A stretch of 27,689 nucleotides of DNA, taken from positions 1-27,689 of IMG/VR virus record IMGVR_UViG_3300049811_000146, one strand, 5' to 3'. Within the stretch, counting starts at the first letter, position 1, and every line of letters starts with the position of its first letter. Source of the DNA: a virus. Positions 7,458-15,861 of the stretch are shown one piece after another. The position numbers and the translations under genes are program-made. The notes under the pieces were generated by a model that was given only the letters and a program-made list of their open reading frames with translations, did no database searches and was not told the origin of the DNA.

Positions 7458-9191
7458 TTCCGATGCAAACGATTCTGAATATTCCCCTTCACCCATAACT
7501 TGGTCTATGATATTCTTTTTTCTTTGTAATATATTATAAACAATCATTTCGATGGTGTTTTCAAAAATCGGATAATAGACAAGAACGGAGTTTTTTTGTC
7601 CGTGTCTAAACGCTCGGTCTTCTGCTTGAGTATGGTCCGCGGGAACAAAAGACAAGTCATTCATTATTTCAACCTCTCCCGCTGTTAAAGTAATACCAAC
7701 TCCAGCCGCCTTTATATTACCAATAAATAACTTTATTTTATCGTCATTTTGAAATTTATCAATACTTTCTTGTCTTTTTGTTTTATTCATCCTCCCATCT
7801 AAAACAACCGAAATTTTAGGGTATTTTTCATGAATTAAATCTAAACTGTTTGTGAAATTGGTAAATACGATAACTTTTTTATTTTGTTCTATTGTTTTAT
7901 CAATTAATTCACAGGTGTATGGAACTTTTTCAATTGCGATTATTTGTCTCAATTTCATCAATCTATTTATAGTGACACCAATGTTTTCATTAATCTTTTC
8001 TTCTTTGGTGATTTTTATAAACTCCAAAATTTCATCGTCATATAAAGAATTATTTAATTCGAGAAAGATTGGGTTTATTATTTTTTCGGGTAAATCTAAG
8101 ACTTCTGTTTTTGTCCTCCTTAAAATAATTCCTTTTGTTCTTTCTCTTAATTCATCTAAATTACTCGCCCCACTCGTACTCCATATTTTTCTATCCCCTG
8201 CTTTAAATTGAAATCCTTTGCAATACCTTTTTACATATCCCTGCCAATTAAGTGTCAATGGAGAATTAACCAATTTAAGAAGGTTGAAATAATTTATGGG
8301 TCTTGACGTTATTGGTGTTCCCGTTAATAACCACAATTTTGGTATTTTTTGAAGAACATCATTTAATAATTTGGTTCTCAATGCTTGGTTATTGCTGAGA
8401 TAATGAGCCTCGTCAACAATCGCCAAATCAAACCCTGTATTAACTAATAGTTTAAAGTCATCACTCTCTTCGTTTTTGTCTGTTGTGTGATAATTTTTAA
8501 TTATGTCATAATTTATGACATAAAAATCAAACGTAGACCCCCATTTTCTACCCTCCATAATTAAGATCTTTCTATCGCTATAATATTCAATTTCTCTTTT
8601 CCAGTTTATTTTTAACGATGCGGGGCATACAATTAATACTTTCTTAGCACCGCTTTCCAATGCTGCAATTATTGCGGATGTACTTTTTCCAACACCGGGT
8701 TCGTCAGCCAAAATGAACCTATCGTTTGATAAAAGTTTCTCAACAGCAACTTTTTGGTGTTCCATTAGAGGTCTGTGATCATATTTCGAATAATCAATTA
8801 CCCTATCTAATTTTTTTTCCTCCTGAACAATAGAAGATTTTGGTAACCAAAAAGCGTAGAACTCTTTTTCACCATCTAATATTTTACCCCATATATGGTA
8901 TGCTTTGTCGGATTCACATAAAAGTTTTTCACACCATATTTTCTCAATGGGTTTAGTCAATAATTTATCTTCCATCATTTTTTCACCATAAGATGAAAAT
9001 AGTGTCAAATACTTCTTTGCCACCTTTGGTTTAACATCGCGGTACTTTATAACATATTCTGCTTGAGATCTTGTTAGTTTAAAATTTTTTATAGTCTCAA
9101 ACTTTATCTTCCATATTAATAATTGATTGTTAAATCCATCATAGGTTTCCAATATATTTCTAGCCTCAATTTCTGGTATTTGTTTACCCAT
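7437..9191 (-). CDS. SNF2-family (SF2) DNA helicase/translocase
   Basis: A 584-aa ATP-dependent DNA translocase. Visible motifs: Q-like region MEHQ at 143-146; Walker A ADEPGVGKST at 162-171 (most SNF2 proteins have DEMGLGKT); Ia VCPASLKINW at 188-197; Walker B DEAH at 260-263; III LLTGTP at 288-293; IV VIVFTNF at 440-446; V KAAGVGITLTAG at 494-505; VI QAEDRAFRHGQ at 522-532. The order and HARP/SMARCAL1-like spacing indicate an annealing or fork-remodelling helicase; in T4 UvsW does comparable recombination and origin work, but UvsW has a different sequence, so I do not call it uvsW. About 140 residues precede the helicase core, with no domain I recognise. A TATTTAT element precedes it, divergent from the gene at 9242. 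Confidence 0.9.
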   Translation of the reverse strand: MGKQIPEIEARNILETYDGFNNQLLIWKIKFETIKNFKLTRSQAEYVIKYRDVKPKVAKKYLTLFSSYGEKMMEDKLLTKPIEKIWCEKLLCESDKAYHIWGKILDGEKEFYAFWLPKSSIVQEEKKLDRVIDYSKYDHRPLMEHQKVAVEKLLSNDRFILADEPGVGKSTSAIIAALESGAKKVLIVCPASLKINWKREIEYYSDRKILIMEGRKWGSTFDFYVINYDIIKNYHTTDKNEESDDFKLLVNTGFDLAIVDEAHYLSNNQALRTKLLNDVLQKIPKLWLLTGTPITSRPINYFNLLKLVNSPLTLNWQGYVKRYCKGFQFKAGDRKIWSTSGASNLDELRERTKGIILRRTKTEVLDLPEKIINPIFLELNNSLYDDEILEFIKITKEEKINENIGVTINRLMKLRQIIAIEKVPYTCELIDKTIEQNKKVIVFTNFTNSLDLIHEKYPKISVVLDGRMNKTKRQESIDKFQNDDKIKLFIGNIKAAGVGITLTAGEVEIMNDLSFVPADHTQAEDRAFRHGQKNSVLVYYPIFENTIEMIVYNILQRKKNIIDQVMGEGEYSESFASELIKSIL

Positions 9192-9207
9192 ATTTTATAA
9201 AATATAT

Positions 9208-9214
9208 ATAAATA
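9208..9214 (-). promoter_or_regulatory. Putative TATTTAT promoter element, leftward
   Basis: GGTATTTAT reads leftward, 16 nt before the helicase start at 9191. Together with 9231-9237 it brackets a 7-bp inverted repeat (TACCTTT at 9213-9219 and AAAGGTA at 9223-9229). Confidence 0.4.
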
Positions 9215-9230
9215 CCTTTCAAAAAGGTAC

Positions 9231-9237
9231 TATTTAT
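9231..9237 (+). promoter_or_regulatory. Putative TATTTAT promoter element, rightward
   Basis: CTATTTAT overlaps the first possible ATG (9236), and is followed by ATGs at 9242 and 9245. This favours one of the later starts. Confidence 0.4.
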
Positions 9238-9241
9238 GAAT

Positions 9242-9757
9242 ATGATGGACAACAAGCTCCCCATAACGAGGCTATCCAAATTTTTTTCTGAAGACGATTT
9301 TCGGTTACAGGAGCAATTAGGTAAAGAATACCTACATGGTGACCTTAATATGAAATTGGTTTTATATAGGGTAGATAGAACCAAAACTGAAATCGATGAT
9401 GTCTACGGTGAAGTTGGTAAAGATGAAATAAAATTTTTTCCTCCCGTTGAGTTTAATGCTTTGATAGCGATCGAAAGTCCTAAGAATAAGGCATATAAAG
9501 GCGGTTTACTGAGATATAACGAACCCGGTAATCTTACTTTTTATGTTTATATAAGTCATCTTAATGAATTAAATATCGACATAAAATATGGTGACTACAT
9601 TGGATATGCGGATACAGAAAATAAATTAAGATATTATAGTGTTTCAAATGATGGGGTCGTAACATCAGACAATAAACATAAAATGTTTGGTTATAAACCA
9701 TATTATAGAACAATAACTTGTACGATAGTACAAGATTCAGAATTCAGAGGAGTTTAA
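9242..9757 (+). CDS. Head-tail joining (neck) protein, T4 gp14-like, putative
   Basis: About 171 aa. Three ATGs (9236, 9242, 9245) are in frame; 9236 lies within the TATTTAT element, so I chose 9242. The body is an all-beta protein with segments LVLYRVDRTKTEIDDVYGEV, FFPPVEFNALIAIESP and GYKPYYRTITCTIV that I associate with neck/structural proteins of T4-like phages, next to the gp15-type gene. T4 gp14 is 256 aa, so this would be a shorter relative. The stop is followed by one base and then the ATG of the next gene (9759), showing tight coupling. The neck assignment rests on context and memory of the family and is uncertain; it is clearly a conserved-looking structural gene. Confidence 0.55.
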   Translation: MMDNKLPITRLSKFFSEDDFRLQEQLGKEYLHGDLNMKLVLYRVDRTKTEIDDVYGEVGKDEIKFFPPVEFNALIAIESPKNKAYKGGLLRYNEPGNLTFYVYISHLNELNIDIKYGDYIGYADTENKLRYYSVSNDGVVTSDNKHKMFGYKPYYRTITCTIVQDSEFRGV

Positions 9758-9758
9758 A

Positions 9759-11012
9759 ATGCCGTTACCAAAAAGAAAAAATAACATAAACGTATATGAC
9801 AATTTAGAAACCTATCAAGGGGAAGACCTGATGAATAGGAGGCAGGAACTTCTTGATAGAATTACAAAGGCGGATTCATATTTACCCGATTCTGTTTTGC
9901 ACGATGACTTAGATATGGGTATGTTGGAATTTGTTAAAAAAAATTTTGTAATTATTAGTGATAACAACCAAATACCTATTTTACCAAAAATTTTAACTAT
10001 ACAAAAATGGGCTGAATTATCGAATAATTGGTCATTTTCTGACGATGATGGAAATATTCAAATTCCATTTATTGCTGTAATAAGAAAACCTGATGTTCAA
10101 CCCGGAACAAATCCCGTCACACAAAGAACAATTCCAGATAGGGCCACATTTTATTACGCTTCTGTTCCAACATGGAATGGGACACAAATAGGTGCGGATA
10201 TATATAAAATCCCACAACCAGTTGCAATCGACATCACATTTGAGGTTACAATTGTGTGTAACAAATTCAGAGATCTAAACAGGTTTAATAAGATTGTGTT
10301 ACAGAAGTTTTCATCTAGACAAGCATACACAACGGTAAAAGGACACTATATTCCTATCGTGTTGGATTCCATCGATGATAGTTCTCCAATTGATTCACTT
10401 GAAGAAAGAAGATTTTATATTCAAAATTACAAATTTACAATGCTTGGATTTTTAATTGATAGTGATGAATTTGAAGTAAAACCAGCCATAAGCAGACTTT
10501 TTCTAATGAATGAGTTTATCACGAGCAACAACTATGAAAAAAAATATGTCAATAAAACCATTGATGTAACTATTGTAAATTTTAATGGTGACGGTATGCA
10601 AACACAATTTAGTGTTGGGGAAACCATTAGTATTTTATTCAATGTCTCCATAAATGGATTAATACAAACTTTAGGAGTAAACTATTATCACATTGCACAA
10701 ACAAGTAAAATTACGTTTGTTACTCCTCCACCAGAGGGATCTACAGTAACTATAAAATATTTTAAGGGTAAAAATAATGTCTTTATTGACAATTATGGAA
10801 AACCGTTATTCGTTCAAACCCAAAATTTTGTTTACAATGGATCAACGTTGTCATTTGAATTATTAAACCCAATTAAAGATATTATTTCTTTAGACATCAA
10901 TGGTCTTGTTGAAGAAGAGGGTGATGGTTATGGAATAACGGGGGAAAGGGAGTTTACATTAAATTATGCACCATTAAGTGGTTCAAGTATCGGGGTGACT
11001 TACATATACTAA
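9759..11012 (+). CDS. Tail completion / sheath-stabilising protein, T4 gp15-like, with C-terminal extension
   Basis: A 417-aa protein. Residues about 1-250 (ATFYYASVPTWNG, DIYKIPQPVAIDITFEVTIV, FSSRQAYTTVKGHYIPIVLD, YKFTMLGFLIDSDEFEVKPA) match the gp15 tail-terminator type of T4-like phages as I remember it; that protein caps the tail tube and sheath where it meets the neck. T4 gp15 is 272 aa. The extra 165 residues form two short beta-repeat units: one with SVGETISILFNVSINGLIQT and PPPEGSTVTIKYFKG, and one with YNGSTLSFELLNPIKD and LNYAPLSGSSIGVTYIY. Such repeats are common in fibre-like proteins. An SD-like AGAGGAG lies within the end of the upstream gene. Place before the sheath gene fits the role. 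Confidence 0.6.
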   Translation: MPLPKRKNNINVYDNLETYQGEDLMNRRQELLDRITKADSYLPDSVLHDDLDMGMLEFVKKNFVIISDNNQIPILPKILTIQKWAELSNNWSFSDDDGNIQIPFIAVIRKPDVQPGTNPVTQRTIPDRATFYYASVPTWNGTQIGADIYKIPQPVAIDITFEVTIVCNKFRDLNRFNKIVLQKFSSRQAYTTVKGHYIPIVLDSIDDSSPIDSLEERRFYIQNYKFTMLGFLIDSDEFEVKPAISRLFLMNEFITSNNYEKKYVNKTIDVTIVNFNGDGMQTQFSVGETISILFNVSINGLIQTLGVNYYHIAQTSKITFVTPPPEGSTVTIKYFKGKNNVFIDNYGKPLFVQTQNFVYNGSTLSFELLNPIKDIISLDINGLVEEEGDGYGITGEREFTLNYAPLSGSSIGVTYIY

Positions 11013-11013
11013 G

Positions 11014-11175
11014 TCATTCGTCATAGATGTCTTTGTTCTTGGTTTTACAAAATTCATCTATCCATTTTTCAACAACTTTATGGATTTTTAGTCCTCCCTT
11101 ATTACAATACTTTTTTAGGATTTCGTGGTGTCTAACACTAATTTTTATGTTTTTCATTTTTTGTTCTTCTTTCAT
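11014..11175 (-). CDS. Small 53-aa protein, possible ribbon-helix-helix-like regulator
   Basis: A short minus-strand frame reading MKEEQKMKNIKISVRHHEIL and on through KYCNKGGLKIHKVVEKWIDE to the stop at 11014-11016. The pattern of one beta strand (IKISV) followed by two helices recalls ribbon-helix-helix DNA-binding proteins or small phage proteins of that shape. It faces the end of the gp15-like gene with a 1-nt gap. A second in-frame Met (residue 7) could be the start, giving 47 aa. No TATTTAT element lies upstream, so it may be expressed in a different class from its virion neighbours. Function is not known; the DNA-binding idea is inference. Confidence 0.5.
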   Translation of the reverse strand: MKEEQKMKNIKISVRHHEILKKYCNKGGLKIHKVVEKWIDEFCKTKNKDIYDE

Positions 11176-11297
11176 AGATATAAAAAGATATTAATCGATA
11201 CTTTATTATCCATAATTTAAAAATTAAGTAAATCTTTGGATAAAATAAAGATATTTATATGATAAGCAATAAAATATTTTAACAAACAGAAAAATCA
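11176..11297. other. AT-rich intergenic region before the sheath gene
   Basis: This 122-nt stretch holds the divergent leaders of the 53-aa gene and the sheath gene. The only element I can point to is the TATTTAT site at 11252-11258. Confidence 0.6.
11252..11258 (+). promoter_or_regulatory. Putative TATTTAT promoter element for the sheath gene
   Basis: GATATTTAT (11250-11258) lies 39 nt before the sheath start, the longest leader in the set. Confidence 0.45.
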
Positions 11298-14156
11298 ATG
11301 GCAACTTCAAACAGAGTATTTGTTTCACCGGGTGTATATACTTCAGAAAAAGATCTAACTTTTGTAGCTCAGAGTGTCGGTGTTACGACATTAGGTGTTG
11401 TTGGAGAAACTTTAAAAGGACCCGCATTTGAACCAGTATTAGTCTCAAATTATGACGATTTTAGAAGATTTTTTGGTGGATCTTCAACCCTAAAAGATGG
11501 TGATGGTAATCCAAGATATGAATTACCATATGTGGCTAAATCTTATTTACAAGAATCTAATCAATTATTTGTCACAAGAATTCTTGGTCTCACAGGATAT
11601 AAACCATACGCATCATACGGTATTTCAACATTAGGTGGTCTTATTGTTGACACCGAAACCACACCAACTACCGATTCAGGAACAATGGATCCTACCGATG
11701 TTACCGCAAGTGGATACTACGCTGAATTATCAGGTAAAACATCTGTTGATGGTGACTCAATAACTGATTACATTGCCGCTTTAGATACAACATTAACTGT
11801 TGCTGATCATGGAAGATGGTTCGTTATTGGTTTAGTACCTGAAAGTGACTTAACTGGACTAACAGCAAATAGAGAAATGGTTTCACCATTAACTGGTCTT
11901 ATAAATGAAGAAAGTACTCATGGTAAAGAATGGTTTAACGTATTTTTCTCATCTGGGTTAACGGAAGTTTATTCATATCTATTCATCTTTGATAGTGGAA
12001 GTACCGAATTTAATGTTACCAGATACATATATGACGCATCGTTAAATACTGATTATAATAACATAGTTGTTGCATCTTTAAGACCAAGAGGACATTACGA
12101 TGGTTCTACCTTAATTAGAGAAGTTACTGGTAACACCAGTCTTACTCTTTCTGCGGTTGATAACGTAACAAATAACCCTATGGGTGTCTTTAGAATAAAC
12201 GTAAGTGGATACACGGAAGGTGCAAAAACATTCGATTGCTCATTCGATGCATCATCGTCAAGTTTTATAACAAAAGTATTAGGTAATGATGTATATGATA
12301 AGGATTACTCATCCTACCCAGTATATGTTCATGAAATCTATACAAATTTGATTAAAAATTTATATGATTTTGGTTTAATTAGGGGTATTAGTTTATCAAC
12401 CACATACAATACCGAAGCTAATAATTTCTTGACTGAGTGGTCAACTGGGGTATCTCCAATGGTTGTATCTGAAGTCAGAGGTAACAAAGTTGATGACTTA
12501 TTTAGAGTAATCCCGATTTCTGATGGAGAATCGTCAAATTTTGAAGTTAAAATTATGATACAGAATATCAATTTAGAAACAAGTGAATTTGATGTTCTTG
12601 TTCGTGATTTTAATGATACTGATGACAACATGGTTATTCTTGAGAAGTTTTCAAGATGCTCTATGAATCCATCATTACCGGGATATATTGCAAAGAAAAT
12701 TGGTACTTCAGATGGTTTTTATGGATTAAAGTCAAAATATGTAATGTTGGAAATGGTCGATAGTCACCCAATAGACGCAATTCCTGCGGGTTTTAAAGGG
12801 TTTGTAACAAATAGTAATTTCAATGGAAGAACATTAGGTTCTGTTTTATATAAAACCCAATATTTCAGTGCTGGTGAAGTGGTAAGATATGAGGCTGACG
12901 GAACACCTGTACTTTCAAATGGTGATAGAGTTAAAAAAGTATCTTTGGGATTATCAACTCAAGAAGGATATGCATTTGATGCCGATTTATTGAAGTTTAA
13001 AGGTACTACATCAACTGGTATAACTCATGGTTTCCATTTATCTGTAAACGCATCAACATTAACTGGTAGTACAACGGACGGATTTGCGTTCAGAACGACC
13101 GAATATGATTTAGAAGGTTCAGATAAAGGAATACTTGAATCAATTCAGTATAGAAAATTCACATTCGCAATCGGTGGTGGATTTGATGGTTGGGACATTT
13201 ATAGAAATGTAAGAACTTTTGGAGATAACTACATTTATGGTAAATCAATGTATACAAATGGTAATACCACAAATAACGGTGTTTTTAATCCGAATGTAGG
13301 AAACTCAGACTATTACGCATACACGGCGGGTATCCAAACTTTCGCAAATCCAGAGGCGATTGATATCAACGTTTTCGCAACGGCCGGAATTAATTTCTTT
13401 GACCACAGTTCATTGACACAATTCGCAATAGATATGGTTGAAACCGATAGAGCGGATTCCCTATATATCATCAACTCCAAAAATAGAGAAACCGCTAGTG
13501 ATGTGATTGATGATCTTGATTTTGTTGGGTTAGATTCTAACTATTCAGCAACATACTGGCCATGGATTTTGGTGAGGGACGAAGATAACCAAAGTCAACT
13601 TTATTTACCACCAACTTGTGAGGTTGTTAGAAATATCGCTTTAACAGATAATGTAGCATATCCTTGGTTTGCATCTGCTGGTTATACTAGAGGTATAGTG
13701 AAATCAATTAAAGCATCCAAAAAATTAACGTTGGATGAGAGGGATGATTTATATCAAAACAGGATTAACCCAATTGCAACTTTCTCCGATACCGGTACGA
13801 TTATTTGGGGTAATAAAACTTTACAAGTAAGAGAATCGGCGTTGGATAGAATTAATGTTAGAAGATTATTGATAAGAGCAAGAAAATTAATTTCAGCAGT
13901 TGCTATTAGATTAATCTTCGAACAAAATGATGAACAAGTTAGAGCCGAATTCTTGAGATTAGTTAACCCAATTCTTGAAGCAATTAAGAAAGAAAGAGGT
14001 TTAACAGATTTCAGAGTAACGGTATCAAACGATCCAGAAGATATTGATGCAAATACATTAAGAGGAAAAATTTACATCAAACCTACTAGATCACTCGAGT
14101 ATATCGATGTTGAGTTTATCATCACACCAACAGGTGCATCATTCGAAAATATTTAA
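11298..14156 (+). CDS. 18: Tail sheath protein
   Basis: The contractile tail sheath subunit (T4 gp18 type), 952 aa. The N-terminus FVSPGVYTSEKD and the following GVVGETLKGPAFEPVLVSNYD (a start common to sheath proteins) identify it, as does the C-terminal domain: SALDRINVRRLLIRARKLI about residues 853-871, VRAEFLRLVNPILEAI, and the last strands LRGKIYIKPTRSLEYIDVEF. T4 gp18 is 659 aa; the extra length lies in the Ser/Thr/Gly-rich middle part (residues about 110-650), presumably surface-exposed domains inserted between the conserved ends. The gene is intact and ends just before a strong terminator. Partner: the tube protein at 18074, which would normally be the next gene but is separated by about 3.9 kb of nuclease genes. 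Confidence 0.95.
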   Translation: MATSNRVFVSPGVYTSEKDLTFVAQSVGVTTLGVVGETLKGPAFEPVLVSNYDDFRRFFGGSSTLKDGDGNPRYELPYVAKSYLQESNQLFVTRILGLTGYKPYASYGISTLGGLIVDTETTPTTDSGTMDPTDVTASGYYAELSGKTSVDGDSITDYIAALDTTLTVADHGRWFVIGLVPESDLTGLTANREMVSPLTGLINEESTHGKEWFNVFFSSGLTEVYSYLFIFDSGSTEFNVTRYIYDASLNTDYNNIVVASLRPRGHYDGSTLIREVTGNTSLTLSAVDNVTNNPMGVFRINVSGYTEGAKTFDCSFDASSSSFITKVLGNDVYDKDYSSYPVYVHEIYTNLIKNLYDFGLIRGISLSTTYNTEANNFLTEWSTGVSPMVVSEVRGNKVDDLFRVIPISDGESSNFEVKIMIQNINLETSEFDVLVRDFNDTDDNMVILEKFSRCSMNPSLPGYIAKKIGTSDGFYGLKSKYVMLEMVDSHPIDAIPAGFKGFVTNSNFNGRTLGSVLYKTQYFSAGEVVRYEADGTPVLSNGDRVKKVSLGLSTQEGYAFDADLLKFKGTTSTGITHGFHLSVNASTLTGSTTDGFAFRTTEYDLEGSDKGILESIQYRKFTFAIGGGFDGWDIYRNVRTFGDNYIYGKSMYTNGNTTNNGVFNPNVGNSDYYAYTAGIQTFANPEAIDINVFATAGINFFDHSSLTQFAIDMVETDRADSLYIINSKNRETASDVIDDLDFVGLDSNYSATYWPWILVRDEDNQSQLYLPPTCEVVRNIALTDNVAYPWFASAGYTRGIVKSIKASKKLTLDERDDLYQNRINPIATFSDTGTIIWGNKTLQVRESALDRINVRRLLIRARKLISAVAIRLIFEQNDEQVRAEFLRLVNPILEAIKKERGLTDFRVTVSNDPEDIDANTLRGKIYIKPTRSLEYIDVEFIITPTGASFENI

Positions 14157-14177
14157 TATTTATATTAAATAAAGTAA

Positions 14178-14206
14178 AAAGGATACAAAATTGTATCCTT
14201 TTTTTT
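14178..14206 (+). terminator. Rho-independent terminator after the sheath gene
   Basis: GGATACAA (14181-14188) pairs with TTGTATCC (14191-14198), followed by an unbroken T-run to 14206. The flanking AAA/TTT can lengthen the stem; the inner A-T pairs probably open into the loop. It separates sheath transcription from the nuclease gene at 14245. Confidence 0.85.
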
Positions 14207-14207
14207 A

Positions 14208-14214
14208 TATTTAT
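14208..14214 (+). promoter_or_regulatory. Putative TATTTAT promoter element for the nuclease gene at 14245
   Basis: TATATTTAT starts directly after the terminator T-run and lies 30 nt before the ATG at 14245, so the nuclease gene seems to be an independent transcription unit. Confidence 0.4.
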
Positions 14215-14244
14215 ATATGCACCATTTGGTGTTACCATAAACGA

Positions 14245-15858
14245 ATGAAAACAAAAGAATTTATAGAAAGGGCAAAAACTGTTCATGGGGAAAAGTATGA
14301 TTATACTAATGTTTTATATGTTAATAATAGAACGAAGGTGAATATACTGTGCCCAAAACATGGGTTATTTAGTCAAACTCCATACAAACATATTAATGGA
14401 GGTAACGGGTGTCCAAAATGTCGAGGATTTAATAGAAGTAAAGATGAATTAATTGAAATTCTAAACTTAAAACATAAAAATAAATATGATTATTCTCTTC
14501 TTGAGTTTAAAAATACTTTAGATATTGTTAAAGTTAAATGTGAAAATCACGGAGTTTTTGAAATCAGATTAAAAGATCATTTAGCCGGTAATGGATGTTC
14601 TAAATGTAGTGGAAAAAACAAATCAAATGATGAGGTTATCAATGAATTAATTAAAGTTCATGGAAATAGGTATGATTATTCAAAGGTTTTTTACAAAAAA
14701 CAAACAGAAAAACTAACAATTATTTGTAAAGAACATGGTGAATTTTACCAAACATATAATGTACATAAAAAGGGTCATGGGTGTCCAAAGTGTTCTTTAA
14801 TAAATGTTAGTAACAAAAAACGTAAACCTCAATTTACATTTATTGAAGAATCTAATAGGATTCACGAAAATAAATATGACTATTCACTTACTGAATATAA
14901 TAGATCTCATGATAAAGTAAAAATCATGTGTAAAACACATGGAATATTCGAACAAACCCCTGACTTACATTTAAGAGGATCGGGATGCCCCATATGTGGA
15001 AATAAATTTGATAAATCAATATCTGTGTTATATGATTTTTTAGATGAAAAAAACATCGAATACATTAAAAATGATACTAAAATACTTAATGGATTTGAAT
15101 TAGATATTTTTATACCGGAGTTTAATGTTGCAATTGAGTATAATGGACTTCATTGGCACTGTGATATGTTTAAAAGACCGTCGTATCATTTAGATAAAAC
15201 TAAAATGTGTGAAAATCTTGGTATAAGATTAATACACATATTTGAGGATGAACTTATACATAAAAAGAATATTGTTTTTTCTAGAATAAATCAAATATTA
15301 AAGTTGAATAATGAAAAAATTTATGCAAGAAATTGTGTAGTAAGAGAAATACTTACTAACGAAACAAAAACATTTTTAAACGAAAACCATATACAGGGTA
15401 ATTGTAACTCAAAAATCAAAATTGGATTGTTTTATCAGGAAAAATTGGTTTCTGTTATGACATTTAATTCTATATCCAAAAACATGAATAAAGGGAATTG
15501 GGAACTTTCTAGGTTTTCTAATCTACAAAACACAAATGTGGTTGGAGGAGCATCGAAACTTTTATCTTTTTTTATAAAAAAATACTACCCATCATTGATA
15601 TATAGTTATGCGGATAAGAGATGGTCAAATGGTGATTTATATGAAAAATTAGGATTTATTAAAACAAAACAAAATAAACCAAATTATTGGTATGTTAAGG
15701 GTAATAAAAGATACCATAAATCTAATTTTAGAAAGGATAAATTGAAAAAACAATATTCAATTATTGGAGAATTTAAAGAATGGGAAATTGTTCAGAATTT
15801 AGGTTATAAACGGATCTGGGATTGTGGAACACTCAAATTTGAACTAAAATTAGATTAG
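14245..15858 (+). CDS. Zinc-ribbon-repeat protein with Vsr-like nuclease and Mom/GNAT-like C-terminal domain (paralogue A)
   Basis: A 537-aa protein, probably a mobile (homing-type) endonuclease. The ATG at 14245 is chosen because upstream in-frame codons run into the terminator. Residues 14-60, 77-121, 139-183 and 207-251 are four repeats of the form HxxKYDYS...C-x2-HG-x-F...H...GxGCPxC, each with a likely C/H/C/C zinc site, presumably DNA binding. Residues about 255-345 are Vsr-like: ELDIFIPEFNVAIEYNGLHW (285-304) aligns with the catalytic Asp and FWH region of E. coli Vsr, and LGIRLIHIFEDE (325-336) with its last strand. Residues about 357-500 (NENHIQGN, IGLFYQEKLVSVMTF, NWELSRFSNLQNTNVVGGAS, YSYADKRWSNGDLYEKLGF) resemble Mom-type GNAT acyltransferases. 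Paralogues lie at 16493 and 19528. Nuclease fold fairly sure; GNAT fold and homing role are inference. Confidence 0.75.
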   Translation: MKTKEFIERAKTVHGEKYDYTNVLYVNNRTKVNILCPKHGLFSQTPYKHINGGNGCPKCRGFNRSKDELIEILNLKHKNKYDYSLLEFKNTLDIVKVKCENHGVFEIRLKDHLAGNGCSKCSGKNKSNDEVINELIKVHGNRYDYSKVFYKKQTEKLTIICKEHGEFYQTYNVHKKGHGCPKCSLINVSNKKRKPQFTFIEESNRIHENKYDYSLTEYNRSHDKVKIMCKTHGIFEQTPDLHLRGSGCPICGNKFDKSISVLYDFLDEKNIEYIKNDTKILNGFELDIFIPEFNVAIEYNGLHWHCDMFKRPSYHLDKTKMCENLGIRLIHIFEDELIHKKNIVFSRINQILKLNNEKIYARNCVVREILTNETKTFLNENHIQGNCNSKIKIGLFYQEKLVSVMTFNSISKNMNKGNWELSRFSNLQNTNVVGGASKLLSFFIKKYYPSLIYSYADKRWSNGDLYEKLGFIKTKQNKPNYWYVKGNKRYHKSNFRKDKLKKQYSIIGEFKEWEIVQNLGYKRIWDCGTLKFELKLD

Positions 15859-15861
15859 TAC

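Noticed and set aside
7852-8211. 119-aa plus-strand frame inside the helicase gene
   Set aside because: It is hydrophobic, as antisense frames of Lys/Asn-rich genes often are; it lies opposite the conserved helicase core between motifs III and IV.
7437-9191. Naming the helicase uvsW
   Set aside because: Motifs are of SNF2/HARP type with the RHGQ end; T4 UvsW is a different SF2 branch, so only the family is given.
14219-14232. Small CACCA-TT-TGGTG palindrome before paralogue A
   Set aside because: Real but only 4-5 bp with a minimal loop; too weak to call a regulatory hairpin.
14191-14244. Longer N-terminus for paralogue A (18 extra residues)
   Set aside because: It would start within the terminator stem and before the putative promoter; the peptide is hydrophobic/Tyr-rich and not like a signal peptide, so the ATG at 14245 is preferred.
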